Shown in pieces: positions 55,837 through 64,000 of a stretch of DNA of 64,000 nucleotides. Each line of letters opens with the position of its first letter. Positions within the stretch are counted from its first letter, which is position 1. Where the stretch lies: positions 21,926,888 through 21,990,887 of the forward strand of contig CM023449.1 in the NCBI GenBank assembly GCA_013339765.2, written 5' to 3'. The translations under genes were made by a program, and so were the position numbers. The notes below the pieces were generated by a model. That model ran no database searches, had not been told where the DNA came from, and was given only the letters and a program-made list of their open reading frames with translations. Source of the stretch: Haemaphysalis longicornis (lineage: Eukaryota; Arthropoda; Arachnida; Ixodida; Ixodidae).

Positions 55837-56096
55837 TCAGTTTAAGTTCGTCGCCCGTTTAAGTTTAAGTTCGTCGCCCGTAAAAAGCGTAAGGGTTCCT
55901 TAATCGCCTTCAGTGGCAATCAGTGAACTTGAACGTTTAGTGCTTCAGCGCTAGGCATACCTGTCTTCTCCAACTTTTCTTCATTCTCTCCTTTCTCTTT
56001 TTTGCCCATTCTCCCTTTCTGGCGTGTAGGAGAGCAAACTAGGCTCCAGCCAGGTTCACTTTCCTTCCTTCCTTCCTTCCTTCTACATCCGTCCTT
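55837..56096 (+). mobile_element. LINE family E fragment with inverted 5' part
   Basis: 55911-56096 is the plus-strand 3' UTR and (TTCC)n tail. 55837-55910 is the end of the ORF in the opposite orientation (plus-strand CGCCCGTAAAAAGCG is the complement of CGCTTTCTACGGGCG at 46.49 kb). A 19-20-bp piece, TTTAAGTTCGTCGCCCG, is repeated at the start. A head-to-head arrangement within one insertion is the signature of twin priming. The short direct repeat TCAGTT occurs at both outer junctions. Confidence 0.8.
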
Positions 56097-56676
56097 TTGA
56101 CCTTCAGTTGGAAGAATTCTTCTAGCGTGTCTGTGCTCCGCGATATCCGACTCCAAATTTAGATTGCCGTTCGCACGATTGCGCATTCAAGCGAGATAGG
56201 ACCGGCGCAAAGCTCCTCCCTGATGTGACGGGGCTGTTGCGCTGTCATATCTTGATTTCGCCAGCCGAGACGGGAAGGGGGACAGTTATCATATTTGTCA
56301 ATGCCTCTGCTCTGTTGTCAGGCTAAACGCCGCATGGAGGAATTTTCCGCCGGTCCTAACTCTCTTGCACGCGTAATAATGCGAACGACAGTTGAAATTC
56401 GCAGTCGGATATCTCGGAGCGCAGACATGCTAGAAGAATTCTGCCAACCGATACTGTGTAGAACCCCGACTGCCTCTAGTTGTTAAATACACCCACTTAC
56501 TGCAGTCAACAAAAGTTAATTATACAGTTTTAGTCAATTGGGCTGCTGACAGCGATAATTACCATCGCACTTGATGCCCACCTGGCCGCATAACGTATTT
56601 GCCCAGGCGGTTTACGCGTGCCCTACAGTGCCTACTTTTAAGAAAACCATAAAGCTTAATTTTTACACCCGGTATA

Positions 56677-57511
56677 ACAACATCTGTTTTTCGCATAATT
56701 GGGCACTTCAGACTTTCGCCTCCTTAAAACTCTCGTCTAGCCCTGCTGCAATGTAGTTAATGTGACGTCGCGCAATGATCGGCGGCAAAGGACGAAGCTG
56801 CTTGGACGCCTTCCTCAGAGTCCTCGCAAGCCGGTTTTCATGAGCCAACTGCGCCGCCTCGGTGCTGTATATGCTCAAACTTTCACCACGTGTCGCAACG
56901 GTTAGGCCGGATTCGGACTGTTGCCGCAATTGCCGTAATAACTTTAAACAATGACGTGATTTCACGTCTCAGCCAAACGAACTGCGTGACACGCCGTTTT
57001 TTTTACGTCCATAGACCACGATATGGCTTTTGCGTCGGTAGACTGAACGTAGCCTTAAGAGCACGCATTTGCGTTCCGCGAGCGGGATTGCTCTTTTCTG
57101 GATGCTACTGGCGGTATTTCAAGAAAGCGCTTTGCCAGCTCCATTAGTTGGCGCTTGTGCCCCGCGGAGAAGAGTTTGCTAGTGACGCGTATACACGGCC
57201 GAGGACGATGCCAGAAATAAGGCTGTTGGCAGGAATTCAAGCACCTAACTATAGGAGCCCGCTACGTAGCGTGGGAAACTTTTTGGAAAGCTACAAATCA
57301 TTAACGCCAGCGAAGCCCAACGTGCCAACCAAAGCGGCGTCGAGGCCGGCGCAGCTCACAATTAGGAAAATGCGCTCCGAGTAACGCTTAAATCGAAGCT
57401 TAATAAGGTGGGTGCTTCACTATAGTTTAAAATATGTTTTTGTGTCTGCGAACACAAACTCCTCAGGCTAAGCATATATTCGAAGCACGGTAAGCGTTGG
57501 AAAACGAACGT
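56677..57511. other. No recognisable feature
   Basis: A minus-strand frame (56708-56965) contains a charged stretch TEAAQLAHENRLARTLRKAS, but I do not recognise a family and no splice context is evident. The CpG-containing remainder shows nothing. Confidence 0.35.
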
Positions 57512-57885
57512 CCTGGGGCGGTATTCTAATGTTTTGTCCGTTTTATGTCAGTTTAAAAAGTGTCCGTTTTGAGCAAGTCCTTATTGGCTAAAAGCGAACC
57601 CCCGGATTTGACGCAATGCAGCACGGCGGAGCTATGAGACACGGTTTCTTGGAGCAGACGATTTGGAGCAGACGATTTTTCGCCACCTTTGTTGGTTCGC
57701 TGGCGGAACAAAAAAAAAACACATAATAGATAGTTTGAAATAGGTTTAGTCGTCTAAAATGTGTTTACAAGAACAGTTGCGCAAAAATAAACCCAAAGCC
57801 GTCCTACAACTGGAAGTACGTCACAACAAAACGGACGAAAAACGGAAGTTTTCAAAACGGACAAACACGAGAATACCGCCCCTGG
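57512..57885. mobile_element. MITE with GGGGCGGTATTCT inverted ends
   Basis: Left end CTGGGGCGGTATTCTAATG, right end (inverted) CAGGGGCGGTATTCTCGTG, both followed by TTTGTCCGTTTT, giving about 33 bp of inverted homology. It is 374 bp and non-coding, with a short duplicated phrase TTGGAGCAGACGATT (57652-57677). Target duplication and superfamily are unclear. Confidence 0.8.
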
Positions 57886-58629
57886 TGTGTGCGCCTTGGT
57901 GTTTCAAATGGGCTATGATTTCGATGGTGACCGCGCAGTTATAGAACACACCGGTTCGTTCGTTTTCCTCATGAGTAAAGCTCAGGACTTGTGCTCGAGA
58001 GCGGCGAGCGCACCGGTCGCGCCGCGGAAGCATTTCGTGCCTTGATGCCGTTTAACTTACAATATGAAGTTGTCTGAGTGCACGGCGGACGTACGCTAGG
58101 GTTCACTACATTTTTGTTCCGCGTGCACGAAGACGCCTTGCGGAAAAGCCAACTTTATAAGCTCAGCAGAAAACGGCTGTAACTCCATGTGTCTTGTTTA
58201 GGGAAGACCGCCGTCAAAGTTCGAGAAATGAAATTCACTCATACGTTTCATACAAATTTTGTGTCACCTTTATACGCCGTCTGCTAAACCTCTTCACTGG
58301 TAATCCACTTTCACGGAGTGGAATGGCTCGGGATTTTTTTTTTTTTTCTGCCCTCCCACCAGGAACTAGAGTTCACATCTGAGGAACAGCAATGGTTTTG
58401 AGCTGCGTTGCGCAGTTATTGTCGGCAAATAAACCGCTTCAGTCACTACTGACAAGATTTTGTGCTGAGCTCAGCAGGGTTAATTTTGGGATAAAATAAA
58501 AAGAGACGATGCATTCCTTTAAAGCAAAGTGGCGGCTTATGAAGTTAACTGGGTACTTTCCAATGCGTTGGGATAAAAACCTGTAATCAACGAGCCAGTG
58601 ACGTAACCAGACCTCGGGGAAGAGCGCAA
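57886..58629. other. No recognisable feature
   Basis: A T15 run is near 58335. No coding motif is seen. Confidence 0.4.
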
Positions 58630-58952
58630 TTTCAGATAAAAACAAATAATCAAAGCAGTTCCACTCAACGGGAAGCTGTCGGAAATACAGAGCAGTGGTT
58701 CGCCACATGAGTTGAAACGCCCTTCTCCGCTCTTTCTTGATGAATCGATCAGAGGTTTGTTCCATGTCATTCAATTTTCCCGCCTTCGCAGGTGCTCGCG
58801 CGCCTTCTCCTGGGACAGCTCGCATCACTTTCTTAATCTTTTGTTTTTGTTCTGCCTGAAACCGTAGGAGCGGGAGTTCCGTTCTCTTAGTGCTTGCGTT
58901 CATCTCGCACGCCCCGGAGCCTTACTGCGCCATTCTGATCATCGGCGGCCAC

Positions 58953-59897
58953 TATTAACAGCGCAGCTGTTGGGAAAATCGCTGGTGTATGGTGCCCGCA
59001 GTTTAACATACCAAGAAAAGGCCGAGAGCTGGTGCGCGCATGCCTCGACCGCACGTTGGTCAGGCTAACCATACTCATTGAGGGAGATTGGCCAAAATTG
59101 GACAAAAGAAAACTCCCTCGTTCGCCGCGGGCCCCGAGCGCACGGTCGTCAAGCTAAGCATAACCACTTAGGGAAACCGCTCAACACCGGCCACAAAAGA
59201 AGTCCACCGTTCGCCGTATCATGGCAACACTTGGTCCGAACGAGAAAGACACGTCATAGCGTACGCCCCACGTTGGTTCATCCTCGTGTCGTCGTGCCCT
59301 CTCTACCGTATACGAGAGCTGCGACTTGAATGTAGAAGCTGATTGATTGTAGGGTTTAACACGCCGACGCAACGCAGGCGATGAGGCGCGCCGTAGTGGA
59401 GGGCTCCGGATTAATTTTGACCACCTGGGGATCTTTAACGTGCGCCGAAATCTCGTACACACGGGCGTTTTTCGCTTTTCGCCTCCATCAGAAAAGCGGC
59501 CGCCGCGGCCGGGAATCGAACCCGCGACCTTCGTGCTCAGCAGCGCAACGCCTTCGCCACTGAGCGAATGTAGAAGCTGCTGTAAGTGATCATTGAATCC
59601 ACATGGCCCGGACGCGGATAGTTCGAATGGCCAAAGAACAGGCCGCGCTTCGAGAGGCTCGGTGTGCAAAGCATCCGCTAGAAACGAAAAATCGCGATTG
59701 CAGAGAAGCGTAAGAAAACGTCGACCAAAACGACGAACTCGCTGTGGCCTTGCTCAACACAAGGTCATGGAAATGCCATGCCGCCGACGTCAACCACGAC
59801 ACCACAACGATTCTAATACTCAACTTGATCACGTCAATGCTTACGTAAACAACAGCTTCGCCATTCAAATTTGGCGCGTCATCGCAAGCTTCCCTGA
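58953..59897 (+). repeat. Interspersed repeat family H, copy 2, nested in family C
   Basis: Reverse of the 23.4-24.6 kb copy. It begins with ATTAACAGCGCAGCTGTT and contains, on the plus strand from 59603, the short open frame MARTRIVRMAKEQAALREAR, which stops at 59711. It holds the SINE at 59342-59565. Because it interrupts family C and is itself interrupted by the SINE, it is of intermediate age. Confidence 0.8.
59342..59565 (-). mobile_element. Ruka-like SINE with perfect 14-bp target duplication
   Basis: GAATGTAGAAGCTG lies on both sides (59328-59341 and 59566-59579). On the minus strand it opens with GCTCAGTGGCGAAGGCG (box A-like), then GGTCGCGGGTTCGATTCCC (box B, close to the canonical GGTTCGANTCC), the body and the ATCAATCA tail. 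It lacks about 14 bp of the head present in the 6.2-kb copy. The intact promoter boxes and perfect duplication make it the youngest SINE here. Confidence 0.93.
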
Positions 59898-60270
59898 ATT
59901 TTTTTCTCGCTTACTGTCGTAAAAAACCAACCCAACGAGAATGCCTAAATACATGGACGCGGGGAGTGAACTGCCGACTAATTACATATATATTTGCCTC
60001 AAATCTACCTGTAGTTTTCTTTGCACTAAATAATGGGAACCTCTATGACAAGTGCCAGAAGTTGCAGAAGTTTCGAACGGGTCTTCTTTTATAAACCTCT
60101 TGTTCAAGTCCTCTAACTTTTGCCGAAAGGCTGAATCTAGAGAAAAGAGGGCATCTTTTCGAAGCCTGTGTTTGGGTGCGCGACGGCACGTGACTTCGGC
60201 GGCCAGTTAGCGCGACATCGGACGAGCTGCGACGACGAACCTGGCCCCCTAAAGTGCTCTGCACTTAAAA

Positions 60271-60464
60271 TGACGAATTTCTGAAACTATTCATACACAT
60301 ACGCCGCAGACGCTACGCATAGGCTATGAGGAGTGCTTATAGAGCTGGCCTACATATGAACTTAGAGCACCTGGGAGTTTGTTGTGTTCGCATTGCTACT
60401 TAGGGGCGAAGCACCTCAAGACCTCGCTTTGTCCTTGGCGTCCAGTGTACACAGTGTTGCGCAT
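60271..60464. other. No recognisable feature
   Basis: Short linker between family C and the TTGGA element. Confidence 0.4.
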
Positions 60465-60780
60465 GCGCGAGGAGCATTGGATTGGATTGAATTGGATGTG
60501 GATTGGATTGGATGGTGATGATGATGATGGTTGGTGTTTAATGGCGCAAGGCCAATGAGGGCACAGAGCGCCAGAGAAGAATGGATTGGATTGGATTTGG
60601 ATTGGATTAACTTGAACTGTATTGGATTGGATTGGATTGGAATTGTATATACTGTACACACGCGTTGTCACTCATTTACATACGCGAGTGGGGCAATGCC
60701 ACGGGTGATTTACGCTAAGAACGATCCCCAGTGCTTCGCCCACTCATCATGGTTCACATTCGTGGAGATGCGTGAATTTT
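60465..60780 (+). repeat. TTGGA pentamer element (family D-related), interrupted
   Basis: GCATGCGCGAGGAGCATTGG, then pentamers (60476-60510 and 60583-60642), then a flank with AACGATCCCCAGTGCTTCGCCC and GTGGAGATGCGTGAATTTTT, both shared with 30.7-30.9 kb. The tract is split by another insertion at 60511-60582. Confidence 0.72.
60511..60582 (-). mobile_element. Retroelement 3' end inserted in the TTGGA tract
   Basis: On the minus strand the insert reads CTGGCGCTCTGTGCCCTCAT, then GGCCTTGCGCCATTAAACAC and a CATCATCATCATCACC tail. The microsatellite tail at one end and the interruption of a pentamer tract support a short, 5'-truncated retrotransposon insertion. Confidence 0.55.
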
Positions 60781-63611
60781 TCTTTCCGTCACTCACCAAC
60801 AGGCTAAACACAACCTAGCATCTATGCTGCAGCAACACTTCTCTGTCATTCCCTCCATGTCCTTCCGTCCATCTACCTGTGTGCCTTTCTCGTGATTTAT
60901 TTAATTTATTTATTTATTATTTATTTCTCATTCGTTTAACTGCAGCTTCAGTGCCTCTAAGAGAATCCTTCGTGCGCATACAGTAATTTCTATCGGTGTG
61001 CATCTCCCAGCTCTGAGAATAAAAAAAATCATGCGGTTGGCTTAAGGACAACCAAGAGGGAAAAAACAAAACAAAGGGGTAGTAGACGGCGGCGTCGGGA
61101 ATAATTGCATTCAACCAGCGTAGGCACTATACTCTGCATGCCCAAAGTAAATCATAGCCGCCTTATCTGCGTATCCCGCAGATCTCACGCATACATCACC
61201 GCACGTAGAGCTCCTCCAACCGTGCGCAACCGCATCGCTATCCAGTTCCAATCTGGAAGTGCAGTGCTGTGTTCGTAATTAAGTTTCTGCCCTGCGAACT
61301 TTTCACGACAGCGCCGGGGGTCAAGGGCAGAGTGGCACGACTAGGAAACTAACGATATTTGAAAGACCGCTCGCTTTCATAGGTCGGCGTTCGGAGTTGG
61401 AGAACACGCAGAATTTCATCAGCGGAAATAAGATTTGTGCATGATTTCGGCAGTCCGTGCTCTCTTTTACAAGTACTCTAGTTTTCGCCCTCCCCTTTTT
61501 GTCTTCTTGCTCTTTTCCAGAAAAACAATCCACGTGTCAAGGTTATCGTGCGGCATCAGAAAGAAGAGCACGCTCTGGGTGCAACGAGACTTTCCGATGC
61601 GTGACTGGAACTTTCCTTTGTACGCTCGTAATAGCTGCTGCAAGTGATTGAGCAACGTGAGGAAAGTCATTTCTTCAATCCGTCTCACAGACCATCGTTA
61701 AACAACGGCGCCAAGAAATCGGCCTGCAGAAGGCCGGATCGTCACTTAAAATGCCGCCGTTTGATTGTACAGCGACGCTGACAGGAATTCAGCTTGCCCG
61801 TTGATTGCTTGTGCGGGCCATAAGCAAGTTCGGTATGCGAGAAAAAAAAAAACTGGGCATGCTGGGAACTTTCTGAAAATGCGAAGGCGAAAGCCCGGTT
61901 CAGCTGTTGAACTTTCTATTGAACATTGCGGTGACGCCCATTACCGCTTGACCACTCCCTGGACCAACGTTGCCGTGGACGGCGGCATCCGAAGCCCGTT
62001 ACGCTGGATCGCCACCGCCAGTGGCCTCCGGTTCGTGCCGTCGGTCATAGAGTTTCTTAGTAAACTGCGCCTGGTAATCCATGTCGTCGTGGGGGTTAAT
62101 CCCCCCCCCCCTCCCCCCGCCTTTTGGCTTGAGCTTGGCATGGCAATTGGATTCTTCAGCGGTTTTGGGAATTTGCTTTCTTCACTATGCATTAACACGT
62201 CTACGAGCTACGAGGAAGCCGAAATCCTCCCTGTTCTGTGGTAGCCGTATTCGGTGAAACAGCAGGCAGTGCGTGATCGTACCTAACATTGGTCGTATGC
62301 CGCAGTCGAAGGAACGTATGACTGAGCGGGTAATATGCCACCGTGAAATTTGTAGCGGACAAAAAAAAAGAAACAAAACGTATTTCAACGAAGACAAGAT
62401 ACGGGTGCCCGAATCCGTCCTATCTTGTCGTCATCCACGACTGTTTAACGCCACGTTTTCTTTTTTCTTGGTAAACTGTAGCTGACGGTCCATGCACCGG
62501 TTCACGGCGAAGGCGACGTTTTGCTAGGCACGCTCAAAAAACTTTCCAAACTCTTCAAACAACTACTTATTTGAAATAATTGTAAAATTAATAATATAAG
62601 AGTCTCTAATGAGTTCCCCCCGAATATTAACATTGTTCGAATTTACCACATTAGCCTGCAAAATAGCTTGCACAAACGTGCCGGCAAAAATACGCTTTAG
62701 TTCGTTTTTCCTTAGTTTTAAAATAGCCTATTTCATTTTCTACTTACATAATTGCACACTATTCTTCGCGTTTTTGTGGCACTTTGTTTAAAGTTGCGGT
62801 CACTAAAACGTTTCAATCCAAGCCAATAATGAAACTAAGGCGAGCGCATGATGTATAGCGGCCCATGACGACACAGACGGCCTTGATATGAGCCGCATAG
62901 CCGCTAGCACCGGATTCCTCTGTAGTGTATACTGTAAGAAACTCTATGCCGTCGGTACCTTCCCATCTCCAGGCTGCTCGTATTGCACACGTGCCAGTGG
63001 CCTACTTTCCTCCCGCACAGATGCTTCCCTTTCCCAACGCGCGGTCACCGCCTCGTGCTCACTCCGACCACAACTTAAATGGAGAAAGTACAGAAATTTC
63101 CCTGGCGCCCCGGAATTCAAAGTGCCTCCCGTAAGTGACCCATTCTGCGGAAAACGGTAGTTATTGTAGCATTAGTTTTCCGGTCACGACAATGGCCGCT
63201 TGTAAATAGTAAAAAAATCACATAATGATCATTATACTCGTCCTGCCTGGTTCTTTTCTTTGTGTTCTTATAATACTACGCTGTTTGTAAACAATGTCGC
63301 AATACCAACTCACCTAACTTTTTTTCGTGTTCCTACACTCCCTGATGCGAAATCTGTGCGCAGCACGAACTGCATTCTTATCGGTCACGGCGCATATCTG
63401 CTCCGTCTCAGGAAGTAATCGCTTGATCACCGAACGCGCGGCGGCGCGCGCTGCACTGCCGTTATCTCGCAGCGCTTCGCCGCCGCCGAGAATGTTGTTG
63501 CAAATCGTGCTTGAACCTCTCGCGCAAATGTCACGTGGTTCGGATGAGCCACGAACGGAGGTGGAGCGCCTGGCAAAGGTGTGAGAGGGAGGATGCTCCT
63601 CAGCGGGGACC
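60781..63611. other. Mostly unassigned
   Basis: A (TTTA)n tract is at 60898-60930 and a C run at 62101-62117. The longest frame (159 codons, 61765-62244, plus) crosses the C run (poly-Pro) and has no recognised domain. From 63.4 kb the DNA is CpG-rich. Confidence 0.35.
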
Positions 63612-64000
63612 AGGGGCGCAGCAAGGGGAGGGGGGCACACCGGGCCCGAGCCCCCCCCGTCCCCCTAAATGTTTCGTGCCAGCTGGGGTGCGGTTTAAGT
63701 AGCCTCAAGAATCACCTGAAGTCGCCTGCAAGCAACGAAACGTGCAGTTTTAAGGACATTCTTGCTCATATAAAGCTGAAAACAAGGGCTACGTCAACGT
63801 CTGATCGCTGTGCCCGCTCCAGATGCTGCACATGTCAACATTTACAGCCCGGCTGCATTTCGTGCCGGATACACCGAGCTGCGCCGGGAACCTGCCGCGT
63901 GCCGATCGAGGCAGTCCCACTGTTTCGCAGGCGGAACAGCACGGCCGGGAAATGCGGAACAGCAGGAAAAGCCTCATATAGGCATACATGTGGTCTGGAC
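63612..64000 (+). mobile_element. hAT-like transposon end, cut by window edge
   Basis: CAGGGGCGCAGCAAGGGGAGG followed by a C-rich inverted block (GGGCCCGAGCCCCCCC) resembles the CAGGGGCG-type termini of many hAT elements in animals. The other end and the 8-bp target duplication would lie beyond the window. Nothing inside is recognisable as transposase up to the window end. Confidence 0.4.

Larger units (their letters stand above)
55131..56676. repeat. Long inverted repeat (arms about 400 bp) with nested insertions
   Basis: 55131-56220 and 56335-56676 are inverted relative to each other. Landmarks are AAGCTTTATGGTTTTCTTA (left) and its complement at about 56640-56660, TTATCGCTGTCAGCAGC, GCAGTAAGTGGGTG, and GAATTCTTCTAGC. 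The left arm contains a MITE and a LINE fragment that are absent from the right arm, so it is longer. Once these are removed both arms are about 400 bp. The arms diverge towards the centre near 56280. Confidence 0.85.
58630..60270 (+). repeat. Interspersed repeat family C, copy 4, split by family H
   Basis: Left part 58630-58952 (CAAAGCAGTTCCACTCAACG to TCGGCGGCCAC) and right part 59898-60270 (TTTTTTTCTCGCTTACTGTC to CCCCTAAAGTGCTCTGCACTT). The split point lies at the T run of the family, GGCCACTTTTTTTCGC in copy 2. Confidence 0.85.

Overview
The window is eukaryotic nuclear DNA, most likely from a hard tick (Ixodidae) or a close chelicerate. The evidence is the repeat content: a tRNA-derived SINE of the Ruka type, tracts of the TTGGA pentamer, LINE 3' ends with (TCC)n, (TTCC)n or (GATGAT)n tails, Penelope-like elements with inverted terminal repeats, TTAA- and TA-flanked inverted-repeat elements, and many microsatellites. 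There are no operons, ribosome binding sites or dense gene order. I find no host gene that I can name. Most open frames are short and lie in repeats. Two short stretches (minus strand near 15.6-16.1 kb, plus strand near 49.8-49.9 kb) have a weak resemblance to terminal exons.

0-11 kb: a (TTTA)n tract, a two-copy 108-bp tandem repeat, then a tandem duplication (3740-4824 and 5100-7034). The second copy has been interrupted by a 5'-truncated RNase-H-encoding LINE and by a SINE. Two TTAA-flanked elements follow that abut on one shared TTAA (9015-10655 and 10660-11086). 11-24 kb: long featureless stretches, two copies of a hairpin-bearing repeat (family B), LINE remnants and a palindromic TTGGA element. 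23-28 kb: a dense cluster with a LINE inserted in another repeat (the target duplication and a paralogous empty site are both visible), a pogo/Tigger-like element, a Penelope-like element that keeps its GIY-YIG endonuclease domain, and two further inverted-repeat elements.

28-46 kb: CpG-rich unique-looking DNA, a third family B copy, a decayed CR1/L2-like LINE (34.6-35.9 kb), a Tigger-like deletion derivative keeping both ends of its transposase (36.6-37.4 kb), a 230-bp GT tract, a 246-bp TA-flanked MITE, a reverse transcriptase scrap, and two small palindromic Penelope-derived insertions with target duplications (40.9 and 44.9 kb). 46-64 kb: further LINE 3' ends, a head-to-tail array of family C repeats (51.0-53.4 kb), a 400-bp-arm inverted repeat containing a MITE and an inverted LINE (55.1-56.7 kb), a fourth family C copy containing family H that itself contains a SINE (58.6-60.3 kb), and the start of a hAT-like element cut by the window edge.

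The elements interact mainly by nesting, so relative ages can be read directly: SINEs and LINEs are usually the youngest layer, and families A, C and H are the older targets. The most interesting signal is a set of roughly 150-bp palindromic insertions that share the terminal organisation of the Penelope-like element but carry no protein.
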